Positions 9,332-16,488 of a stretch of DNA of 64,000 nt are shown in pieces (the first letter of the stretch is position 1; each line of letters begins with the position of its first letter). Position numbers and translations under genes: made by a program. The notes under the pieces are model-generated. The model was not told where the DNA came from. It saw nothing but the letters and a program-made list of their open reading frames with translations, and did no database searches. Location: positions 3,410,001 through 3,474,000 of the forward strand of contig NZ_RCCA01000001.1 in NCBI RefSeq assembly GCF_003663845.1, given 5' to 3'. Source of the DNA: Chryseobacterium sp. 7. GTDB taxonomy: Bacteria; Bacteroidota; Bacteroidia; Flavobacteriales; Weeksellaceae.

Positions 9332-9898
9332 TTACATTATTTCAAACCTGTTATCAATAATTTCATTTTTAATTTTCTGAATATTACCAGACCAATACTT
9401 AATTTCTTCAATTTTCTCAGGACATTCTTCTATAGGAGTCTTCTGACAGGCAGCTAAATATTCCTGATAAGTTTTCAAAATATCATTCAGATATGTTTCG
9501 TAGTCTTTAGGATTTTTAGGAATATATCCTATTCCATCACAGCCACAGCTATGAAAACATTTTCCTGTTTTAAAAAGACCTTCTATAATTTTCCATTCTT
9601 TGACTGCTGTTTTTTTGGGAGCCTTGAAATCTTTCCCAAGATCAGCCATCACACTGGTGCACTCAGGACATTTTATAGTCCTATTTTCAATTTCTGAAAC
9701 AATTTTTTGTAATTCTTTTGTTTGCGCTTTTGTGAAAACATGTCCTATTTTGACAACTGTCTTTCCATTAGAACCATGGTATACCTTTTCTTTTTCTATC
9801 CTTTGTATAATATCATAGGCATCCGGCTGTTTAAATGATTTTCTGCATTTAAAACAAACATAATGTGATTTATAAGTTTTCACAGCGTACCTGCACAT
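9332..9898 (-). CDS. Unknown zinc-ribbon protein
   Basis: 188 aa, function not recognised. Cys pairs near residue 15 (CFKC) and near residue 76 (CPEC) look like the two knuckles of a zinc ribbon, separated by a helical insert. A third Cys-rich run (CFHSCGCDGIGYIP) lies near residue 113. The C-terminal third is helical and charged. No signal peptide is seen, so it is probably cytoplasmic. A TATATTTG element at 9927-9920 on the minus strand lies 21 bases upstream of the ATG and fits a promoter. It could bind nucleic acid or simply use zinc structurally; nothing visible decides this. Confidence 0.7.
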   Translation of the reverse strand: MCRYAVKTYKSHYVCFKCRKSFKQPDAYDIIQRIEKEKVYHGSNGKTVVKIGHVFTKAQTKELQKIVSEIENRTIKCPECTSVMADLGKDFKAPKKTAVKEWKIIEGLFKTGKCFHSCGCDGIGYIPKNPKDYETYLNDILKTYQEYLAACQKTPIEECPEKIEEIKYWSGNIQKIKNEIIDNRFEIM

Positions 9899-9919
9899 TT
9901 TTCATGAATTTATATGATT

Positions 9920-9927
9920 CAAATATA
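9920..9927 (-). promoter_or_regulatory. -7 element (TATATTTG) upstream of the zinc-ribbon gene
   Basis: It matches TAnnTTTG on the minus strand, 21 bases before the ATG at 9898. The -33 element is not clear. Confidence 0.4.
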
Positions 9928-9957
9928 GGAATTTACTCTTTCAAAAGGTTTTAGTAT

Positions 9958-9996
9958 AAAAAAAGAATCCCGGAGAAAAAAATTCCTCCAGGATTC
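9958..9996 (-). terminator. Rho-independent terminator of the efflux operon
   Basis: Arms 9965-9975 and 9986-9996 (GAATCCCGGAG with CTCCAGGATTC) are followed on the minus strand by seven T's. It lies about 30 bases after the adaptor gene. Confidence 0.8.
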
Positions 9997-10024
9997 ACAG
10001 TTTAAAAGTGTATAGTGTAGTTTA

Positions 10025-11236
10025 TTATTTTTTATCTGCTTTTTCTTTAAGCTCTTCTTTGTCTTTATCAGATGGGTTCCACACTTTAATTTCAGTGTCG
10101 TTTGTAATATTGGATCCCGGAAGTATTTCAACGTTGATTCCGTCACTTGCTCCCAGTTTCACATAAACTTTTTTGAATTTTCCATCTTTTTGTTTTGCTT
10201 CTACGAAAGGAACGTCTTTTCCTTGTTTCTTTTCATATTGAACCAAAGATTCATCCAACAATAATGCATTTTTCTTAGAACTTAAAACAATTTCACCGTT
10301 TGCAGAAAAACCTGCTCTAATATACTCATTATTAGGATTACTTACATTACCTTCTACCGGAAATTTAATAGTTCCTGCATTATCTTTCCCTTTAGGCGCG
10401 ATCATGGTTAGTTTTCCGGGGAAAGTTTTGTTTTGTAATGCACCAATTACGATATTCATATCCATCCCTTCGCTTAGCTTTCCGGCTTGCGCTTCATCAA
10501 TTTCACCTTTAAAGATCAGAACATTCAAATCTGCCACTGAACAAATGGTAGTTCCTGCGTTAAAGTTATTGGCTTCAATTACCTGACTTCCTGCTTTTAC
10601 GGGAACTTCCAATACGGTACCTGAAGCTTTGGAACGGATTTCGGTAGTTGCCAAACCTTGTCCTTTAAGTTCAGGAGTTGCTCCGGTTTTGGCGATCTGT
10701 AATCTTTTTTGAGCGGTATTCAACTGTTGCTGAGCATTTTTCAAAGTCTGCTGCTGAGAATACAACTGCTGCTGAGAGTTCAAATATTCCTGTTTTGAAG
10801 CTACTCCCTGCTTGTACAGCTTATCCTGCATTTCAAACTGCTTCTGCATATTTCCTACATTCATCTGTGCATTGCTGATCTGGATCTGGGCATTCTGAAC
10901 TTCCTGCTGAGCTGCGTTTACTTCAGAGATGCTCGGAACAATTTTTACAGTAGCAATCAGCTGCCCCACTTCTACTTTATCTCCTTCTTTTACTAAGATT
11001 TTATCTATAATCCCCGCAATATTGGGTTTGATTTCAATTTCTTCTTTTGGAACAATTTTTCCTGTAGCCATTACCTTATCATCCATATTCTGGACTGTAG
11101 GTTTACGGGTAAGGAAAGCCTCACTTTCTTTGGAGTTTGATTTGATAAGATAGCCAAGCCCTGAGAACAATGCCACTGCAAATAAAAGCCCCAACACTAT
11201 ATAAACGGCTTTTTTCCAGGTGAATTTCTTTTTCAT
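10025..11236 (-). CDS. MacA-like periplasmic adaptor (HlyD family)
   Basis: 403 aa. One N-terminal membrane anchor (VYIVLGLLFAVALFSGLGYL) is followed by the lipoyl/barrel-sandwich start (IAGIIDKILVKEGDKVEVGQ). A Gln-rich alpha-hairpin spans about residues 110-185, then comes the second lipoyl half (IRSKASGTVLEVPVKAGSQV) and beta-barrel domains. It would link the ABC permeases to an outer-membrane channel and export small molecules, as in MacAB-TolC. It is the last gene of a four-gene minus-strand operon (ATPase, permease, permease, adaptor). No TolC-like gene lies in the window. The substrate cannot be inferred. Confidence 0.9.
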   Translation of the reverse strand: MKKKFTWKKAVYIVLGLLFAVALFSGLGYLIKSNSKESEAFLTRKPTVQNMDDKVMATGKIVPKEEIEIKPNIAGIIDKILVKEGDKVEVGQLIATVKIVPSISEVNAAQQEVQNAQIQISNAQMNVGNMQKQFEMQDKLYKQGVASKQEYLNSQQQLYSQQQTLKNAQQQLNTAQKRLQIAKTGATPELKGQGLATTEIRSKASGTVLEVPVKAGSQVIEANNFNAGTTICSVADLNVLIFKGEIDEAQAGKLSEGMDMNIVIGALQNKTFPGKLTMIAPKGKDNAGTIKFPVEGNVSNPNNEYIRAGFSANGEIVLSSKKNALLLDESLVQYEKKQGKDVPFVEAKQKDGKFKKVYVKLGASDGINVEILPGSNITNDTEIKVWNPSDKDKEELKEKADKK

Positions 11237-11284
11237 ATGTATAGTTTATTTTTTATTAAATAGATTGAATGATGTGAAAATTAA

Positions 11285-12556
11285 TTATTCTGTTCTTAAT
11301 GCTTCAATAGGTCTGATCTTTACGGCTCTCTGCGCAGGGATCATCCCGATTACCAGCCCTAAAATTACCATTACAGCCATCGCAGCAAATACATTCCCAT
11401 AATTAACCGTCGGGTTATAGAAAGGAAATGAATCCTGCCCCTGGGTAACGGCATTCAGAATCATCAATACAAAAATTCCAAACATGAACCCCAGTAATCC
11501 CGAGGAGAGCGTGATTACAACACTTTCCAACAAAATCTGATTTCTTACCTCAGCTGGTTTCGCCCCTAATGCTCTTCTGATCCCAATTTCTTTGGTTCTT
11601 TCTTTTACTGTAATCAAAAGGATATTCGAAATGGCAATAACTCCTGCAAGGATGGTTAGTGTACCTACAATGATGGTTAACAACTGCATTCCCGTAAGGA
11701 AACCTGTCAGTTTTTTAAATTCTTTTCCTAGGTTGAAACTTCCAAATGCGTTGGTATCTTCCGGTGAAACCTTATTTTTTGTTTTCAACACCTGTTTTAC
11801 ATCTTCTTCTACGGAATTCACATTGGCATTAGGCTTACTTACGATAGCAAACATGTCAATCTGATCCCCAGCATTATACATTTTCGTGTATGTAGAAAGA
11901 GGAATAAAAGCTGTTTGGTCATTTTCAAATCCACCTCCTTTTTTCACCCGGAAAACTCCGATTACATTAAAGAACAGTCCTTTAATATTGACCGATTTTC
12001 CTATTGGGTTTTCTTTTTTCTTGGCATCAAAGAAGTTTTTATAAATTTCTTCTCCTATTACTACTACATTTTTATTTCCTGAAACATCGGCATCGTTGAT
12101 GTAACGTCCGAAGATTAGTTTCTTTTCCGAAATTTTATTTCCTACAGAGTAATCTCCGGTAAGCGAATAGGTTCCGTTCTTTCCGTTTCTGGACATGGCT
12201 TCTCCGGGGGTTCCGGTGAAGCTTCCTCTTGCATTTTGAGGGGATATATAATCTATGGCGGTTACTTTTCTTTTCAGCATTTCCATATCAGTTAAGTTCA
12301 GATGAACGTCTCTTCCCTTAGGAAATCCTTCATACGGAATGGATGTCTTCTGTGCCCACAGAAAGATGGAATTGGTAGCAAATCCTGAAAATAATTTATC
12401 AAAACCATTTTCCATTCCTTTTGCTGCTCCAAGAAGGCTTACATACAAAAACATCCCCCATCCTACTCCAATCATGGTAAGAAATGTTCGGAGTTTATTA
12501 TTCCTCAATGAATAATAAATTTCCTGCCAAGTATCTTTTTTAAATATGATATTCAC
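11285..12556 (-). CDS. MacB-like ABC transporter permease (second of two)
   Basis: 423 aa. The first helix is near residues 28-45 and a large MacB-type periplasmic domain follows (about 50-285). Three C-terminal helices surround the FtsX-like core with the signature TVKERTKEIGIRRALGAKP. The protein ends in the family-typical RAVKIRPIEALRTE. It has no ATPase domain of its own and must use the separate ATPase encoded at 13947-14636. It lies 68 bases after the first permease and 48 bases before the adaptor. The two permeases are clearly related but distinct, suggesting a heterodimeric transporter. Confidence 0.9.
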   Translation of the reverse strand: MNIIFKKDTWQEIYYSLRNNKLRTFLTMIGVGWGMFLYVSLLGAAKGMENGFDKLFSGFATNSIFLWAQKTSIPYEGFPKGRDVHLNLTDMEMLKRKVTAIDYISPQNARGSFTGTPGEAMSRNGKNGTYSLTGDYSVGNKISEKKLIFGRYINDADVSGNKNVVVIGEEIYKNFFDAKKKENPIGKSVNIKGLFFNVIGVFRVKKGGGFENDQTAFIPLSTYTKMYNAGDQIDMFAIVSKPNANVNSVEEDVKQVLKTKNKVSPEDTNAFGSFNLGKEFKKLTGFLTGMQLLTIIVGTLTILAGVIAISNILLITVKERTKEIGIRRALGAKPAEVRNQILLESVVITLSSGLLGFMFGIFVLMILNAVTQGQDSFPFYNPTVNYGNVFAAMAVMVILGLVIGMIPAQRAVKIRPIEALRTE

Positions 12557-12624
12557 CTTATTGAATTATTAGTTATAAATTATGAATTATGAGTTCTGCT
12601 AATTCGTTTATCTTTTTTCACCAA

Positions 12625-13854
12625 TTACTCTGTTCTCAATGCTTCGATCGGTTTAATTCTTGAAGCTCTGTATGCAGGTACAAATCCTGCGATCAATCCT
12701 GAGAAAATCAAAGCAATGAATGCCATAATAATAGACCCCCATCCTACGCTTGGGCTTTTAATGAAAAACTCTTCAAGACTGTTCCCGATAAGATTTAATG
12801 TCAAAACACCTATGCCTACACCAACAAGCCCAGATACTACTGTAATGACAACACTTTCCTGAACAATCAGTCCTACAATTCCACTTGGCTTTGCTCCGAT
12901 GGCTTTTCGTACCCCAATCTCTTTGGTTCTTTCTTTTACAATGTACACCATGATGTTACTGATCCCAATGATTCCCGCAAGCAATGTTCCCAGACCAATA
13001 AATCCTACAATGGCTGTAAGAACTGCCATAAATATAAAGGTATCATTCATGTTCTTCGCATTGTTCCAGACACGCACTCCGTTTTCATCATCAGGAGATA
13101 CATTTTTTCTCGATTTCAATTTATCTTTCAGCTCATCCCCATATTTGATGGCCTGCTCCGGAGTCAGCTTATCACTGTATGAAATGTAAGCAATATTCAC
13201 CGTATCTGAGCCTTTTTTCATCTGCTGCAAAGTCGTAATAGGTACTGTGATATGTCTTTCATCCCAGTCTCCGCCATCATCCGAAAAAACACCTATTATC
13301 TTAAATATAGACCCGTTAATGTCTAATTCTTTTCCTACAGGACTTCCGTTTTTAATCAAATCCCTCTGAACCATTCTTCCGATAACCGCCACATTTTGCT
13401 TTCCTTCTAAATCTCGGGGAGTGATATATCTGCCGTCAATCATCTTTCGGTTTTCAATAACCTGCTCTCCGGGTTCAGCTCCGTGAACCTGATAAATCCC
13501 GCTTTCTTTTCCATATTTTACCATTAAGCTGGCATTATATCTGGGGCTGGAAGCGCCTACATTCTTTTTATCTGCATTAATAAGGAAATCATAATCGCCG
13601 TTATTCAACGTAACCGTTCTGTCAGACTGCAGTCCTTTATAAGCTATTGTGGTTTTCCCTGTAACAATGGTAATCAGGTTTTTGGCATCGCCTGAGAATC
13701 CTTCGGAGAAAGCATTCTGAAGTCCTTTTCCAATTCCAAAAAGTACAATAAAAATAAACAGTCCCAAGGCTACTGTAAACCCTGAAAGTACCGTCCTGAG
13801 CACATTGCTCCGGATAGAACTGAATATTTCCTGCCAACGATCTAGGTCAAACAT
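12625..13854 (-). CDS. MacB-like ABC transporter permease (first of two)
   Basis: 409 aa with the same layout as the next gene: an N-terminal helix, a periplasmic MacB_PCD domain and three C-terminal helices with VKERTKEIGVRKAIGAKP, ending in RASRIKPIEALRTE. The start MFDLDRWQEIFSSIRSNVLR is usual for the family in Bacteroidota. It lies between the ATPase gene (92-base gap) and the second permease. With those and the adaptor it forms a MacAB-type export system for a peptide, lipid or antibiotic; which one is not known. Confidence 0.9.
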   Translation of the reverse strand: MFDLDRWQEIFSSIRSNVLRTVLSGFTVALGLFIFIVLFGIGKGLQNAFSEGFSGDAKNLITIVTGKTTIAYKGLQSDRTVTLNNGDYDFLINADKKNVGASSPRYNASLMVKYGKESGIYQVHGAEPGEQVIENRKMIDGRYITPRDLEGKQNVAVIGRMVQRDLIKNGSPVGKELDINGSIFKIIGVFSDDGGDWDERHITVPITTLQQMKKGSDTVNIAYISYSDKLTPEQAIKYGDELKDKLKSRKNVSPDDENGVRVWNNAKNMNDTFIFMAVLTAIVGFIGLGTLLAGIIGISNIMVYIVKERTKEIGVRKAIGAKPSGIVGLIVQESVVITVVSGLVGVGIGVLTLNLIGNSLEEFFIKSPSVGWGSIIMAFIALIFSGLIAGFVPAYRASRIKPIEALRTE

Positions 13855-13946
13855 TTTTTATGGGTATTTAAAGATTGAAAAATTTAAAGATTAAAAACAA
13901 AATCAGTAAAATTTTCAAATTATCTTATTTTCAAATTATCAAATTC

Positions 13947-14636
13947 CTATAACACAATCTGCTTAATAAACTCATCACTTTCAATAATCCCGTCCTTCAG
14001 TATTACATTCCTTTTGGTTTGTGCAGCAACATCCGGTTCGTGGGTTACAACAATGATTGTTTTTCCCTCATTATTAATATCCTGAAGCAGTTTCATAATA
14101 TCATGAGTGGTTTTGGAGTCCAATGCTCCGGTAGGCTCATCTGCCAGTACCACTTTTGGATTGGTAATCAAAGCTCTTGCAATAGCTACTCTCTGTTTCT
14201 GTCCTCCGGAAAGCTCACTGGGAAGGTGATTGGCCCATTGTGCAAGTCCTACTTTCTCCAGATATTCCATAGCTTTCAGATTTCGTTCTTTTCTCGGTAC
14301 ATTCTGATAGTACAGAGGAAGAGCTACATTTTCCAAAGCTGTTTTATAATTGATAAGGTTAAAAGACTGGAAAATAAATCCTAAAAATCTACTTCTGTAT
14401 TCTGCAGCTTTTATTTCAGATAAATGTTCAATAGGAACACCATCCAATTCATAGGTTCCTGAATCTTTTTCATCCAGAATCCCAATAATATTAAGAAGCG
14501 TAGATTTTCCGGAACCGGAACTTCCCATAATAGAAACAAACTCCCCTTCAGAAATATTCAGATTAATTCCTTTGAGAACATGAAGCTTGCTTTTTCCTGT
14601 ATCGTATGACTTATTTAAATCCTGAATTACTAACAT
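13947..14636 (-). CDS. ABC transporter ATPase, MacB/LolD type
   Basis: 229 aa, a complete nucleotide-binding domain: Walker A GSSGSGKST near residue 40, Q-loop (FIFQSFNLI), ABC signature LSGGQKQR near 140, Walker B VVLADEPTGALD near 165 and the H-loop (VVTHEPDVA). It powers the two permeases encoded directly downstream. It is the first gene of the operon. The stretch between it and nrdB is divergent spacer. The first gene in transcription order being the ATPase is common in Bacteroidota efflux operons. Confidence 0.93.
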   Translation of the reverse strand: MLVIQDLNKSYDTGKSKLHVLKGINLNISEGEFVSIMGSSGSGKSTLLNIIGILDEKDSGTYELDGVPIEHLSEIKAAEYRSRFLGFIFQSFNLINYKTALENVALPLYYQNVPRKERNLKAMEYLEKVGLAQWANHLPSELSGGQKQRVAIARALITNPKVVLADEPTGALDSKTTHDIMKLLQDINNEGKTIIVVTHEPDVAAQTKRNVILKDGIIESDEFIKQIVL

Positions 14637-14844
14637 TAAGTGATGTATGTTTTATACCCAATAAGTAGATGATATTTTCAAATTGTTACAAGAATAAAAA
14701 TTTATTCAAATATTTTTTTGTTTAATATTTTAAACCTTTATTCATAGCACTTTACAAAATTTTGTTTAACCGTAACTTCGGTTTTCCATCTATTTACCCC
14801 CTAGATTGCGGTGTAGCCTATTATTCGAGCCTGTTTCATGTAAA

Positions 14845-14853
14845 TGTGGAAAA
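14845..14853 (-). promoter_or_regulatory. DnaA-box-like nonamer (TTTTCCACA)
   Basis: It fits the relaxed consensus TTWTNCACA on the minus strand, 208 bases upstream of nrdB. On its own it could be chance. Confidence 0.35.
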
Positions 14854-15016
14854 CTTTTCAGGCTAAAAGTCAGCCGATTAGTATTTACCTCTTTCAAAAT
14901 CAGTTCTTTTTTTCGAACTTTGCTATTAGTTCTTTACAAGAAATATGGATTTGCGGAAGTGAATAACTTTAATTCACAACTCACAGAAAAACAAAAAGTT
15001 AAGTATTTCAGGAACG

Positions 15017-15025
15017 TTATCCACA
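15017..15025 (+). promoter_or_regulatory. Perfect DnaA box (TTATCCACA) upstream of nrdB
   Basis: It is identical to the canonical DnaA nonamer and ends 35 bases before the nrdB ATG. DnaA regulates nrdAB in E. coli; here the link is inference from position. Confidence 0.5.
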
Positions 15026-15060
15026 GGGATCTAAATTATTTAATTATAAAGATATTTAAT

Positions 15061-16035
15061 ATGGGAATTTTTGATAAAAGAGTAAGTTATAAGCCATTTG
15101 AATACCCGGAGGTTCTTCAATTTGTAGAAGCCATCAACAAATCGTTCTGGGTACATTCCGAAGTGGACTTTACTGCAGATGTTCAGGATTTTCATTCGCA
15201 GTTGGAACCACATGAAAAGCATGCTGTGAAAAATGCGCTGTTAGCCATTGCACAGATCGAGGTGTCTGTAAAGACATTCTGGGGGAATTTATACAACCAC
15301 CTACCAAAACCGGAATTCAATGGATTAGGATCTACTTTTGCAGAATGCGAGTTCCGTCATTCTGAAGCATATTCCCGTTTATTAGAGGTATTAGGATATA
15401 ACGACGAATTCCTTAACGTGATCGAAATTCCTGCTGTAAAAGGAAGAATTGAGTTCTTAGGAAATGCTTTAAAACATGCTAATTCGGCTACTCCTAAAGA
15501 GTATGTTTCTGCTTTACTGTTATTCAGTATTTTAGTAGAAAATGTTTCTCTTTTCTCGCAGTTTGCCATCATCCTTTCTTTCACAAGATTCAAAGGATTC
15601 ATGAAAAATGTTTCCAATATCATCGCATGGACTTCCGTAGATGAACAAATTCACGCCAATGCAGGAATCTACCTGATCAACAAAATCCGTGAAGAACAGC
15701 CTGACTTATTAACAGACAGCGATATTGAAGATATCTACACATTAGTAGACGAATCTATCGCGAGAGAAGGTGATATCCTTAGCTGGATCTTCGAATTGGG
15801 AGAAATCGACAATGTTTCTAAAGAAGATTTATTAAACTTCATGAAATACCGTGTAGATGACAGTCTGAAGAAAATCAACATGAAAACAAGATATAACATC
15901 ACTCCGGAGCAATACAAACCAATGGTATGGTTCGAAGAGGAAGTTTTCGCCAATTCATTAGATGATTTCTTTGCAAAAAGACCTGTAGATTACACGAAGC
16001 ACGATAAAAGTATTACGGCAAACGATTTGTTTTAA
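15061..16035 (+). CDS. nrdB: Ribonucleotide reductase, class I small subunit
   Basis: 324 aa from the ATG at 15061 (MGIFDKRVSYKPFEYPEVLQ). It carries the di-metal carboxylate core: the run ECEFRHSEAY contains E-x-x-H plus the radical-site Tyr four residues after His, and VDEQIHANAG supplies the second Glu and His set. It makes the radical used by NrdA to reduce ribonucleotides to deoxyribonucleotides. Length is that of a plain subunit without an ATP-cone. The longer in-frame stretch back to 14806 was not used because it lacks family similarity. Downstream come a small gene and nrdA, so the order is nrdB, small gene, nrdA. Confidence 0.95.
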   Translation: MGIFDKRVSYKPFEYPEVLQFVEAINKSFWVHSEVDFTADVQDFHSQLEPHEKHAVKNALLAIAQIEVSVKTFWGNLYNHLPKPEFNGLGSTFAECEFRHSEAYSRLLEVLGYNDEFLNVIEIPAVKGRIEFLGNALKHANSATPKEYVSALLLFSILVENVSLFSQFAIILSFTRFKGFMKNVSNIIAWTSVDEQIHANAGIYLINKIREEQPDLLTDSDIEDIYTLVDESIAREGDILSWIFELGEIDNVSKEDLLNFMKYRVDDSLKKINMKTRYNITPEQYKPMVWFEEEVFANSLDDFFAKRPVDYTKHDKSITANDLF

Positions 16036-16042
16036 TACGGAG

Positions 16043-16060
16043 GCGCGAGCGAAGCGAGCG
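16043..16060 (+). repeat. Short GC-rich repeat element between nrdB and the next gene
   Basis: The stretch is built on two copies of GCGAGCG separated by AA and stands out from its AT-rich surroundings. It starts 8 bases after the nrdB stop. Confidence 0.5.
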
Positions 16061-16142
16061 TCAAAGCAGTCAGTATCAGGATTAATTCCTTTCTGATTCA
16101 TAAGTGGAATTGCTGTTCATTAATAAAGCACAAGTACAAAAA

Positions 16143-16433
16143 ATGATCAATGTAATAGTAACCTATACGGTAAACCCCGAATTTGTTCCAAACAATAAAA
16201 CCAATATCCAAAAATTCCTGGAAGATTTTAAAAATTTAGATCCTTCCACCTTTGAATATAAAGTTTTTGTAAAGGAAGATGGTGTTACTTTTGTCCATTA
16301 TTCAAACTACGTTAATGAAGAAGTTCAGCATGAAGTTTTGAATGTTCCGTCTTTTAAAGAATTTCAGAGATTAAGAGACGAAAGCGGGCTGAACGGTTCC
16401 CACAAAGTAGAAATTTTACAATCAATATTATAA
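16143..16433 (+). CDS. Small ABM-like (dimeric alpha-beta barrel) protein of unknown role
   Basis: 96 aa from the ATG at 16143; a longer in-frame start at 16104 seems less likely because the recognisable fold begins at MINVIVTYTVNPEFV. The pattern is beta strand, helix (NKTNIQKFLEDFKNL), strands (FEYKVFVKEDGVTFVHYSNY), helix (SFKEFQRLRDESGL), strand. This resembles the ferredoxin-like antibiotic-biosynthesis-monooxygenase/EthD superfamily. Its position between nrdB and nrdA suggests co-expression with ribonucleotide reductase. A catalytic role is unproven; it could be a small binding or redox partner. Confidence 0.7.
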   Translation: MINVIVTYTVNPEFVPNNKTNIQKFLEDFKNLDPSTFEYKVFVKEDGVTFVHYSNYVNEEVQHEVLNVPSFKEFQRLRDESGLNGSHKVEILQSIL

Positions 16434-16441
16434 AAAAACAA

Positions 16442-16472
16442 AATTCCGGAGTGATTCTCTCATTCCGGAATT
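16442..16472 (+). other. Intercistronic hairpin before nrdA
   Basis: Perfect 9-bp arms, AATTCCGGA (16442-16450) and TCCGGAATT (16464-16472), with a 13-base loop and no T-run after it. It is probably an RNA processing or stability element, not a terminator. Confidence 0.5.
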
Positions 16473-16488
16473 CGAAAATATAACATCT

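Larger units (their letters stand above)
14637..15060. other. Divergent spacer between efflux operon and nrdB
   Basis: 424 bp. It holds two DnaA-box-like nonamers (listed separately) and a small hairpin (AACCG and CGGTT at about 14767-14782). The nrdB frame is open upstream to 14806, but that stretch has no NrdB or ATP-cone similarity and looks non-coding. No NrdR box was seen. Confidence 0.6.

Noticed and set aside
9919..10146. Small gene overlapping the adaptor 3' end
   Set aside because: It overlaps the MacA-like gene in another frame and spans its terminator; composition follows the shadow pattern.
14765..14940. Cobalamin riboswitch in the nrd leader
   Set aside because: No B12-box sequence and no clear conserved stems.
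14806..15060. N-terminal extension or ATP-cone of NrdB
   Set aside because: The open stretch has no ATP-cone motif and covers the promoter/DnaA-box region; the conserved NrdB start is at 15061.
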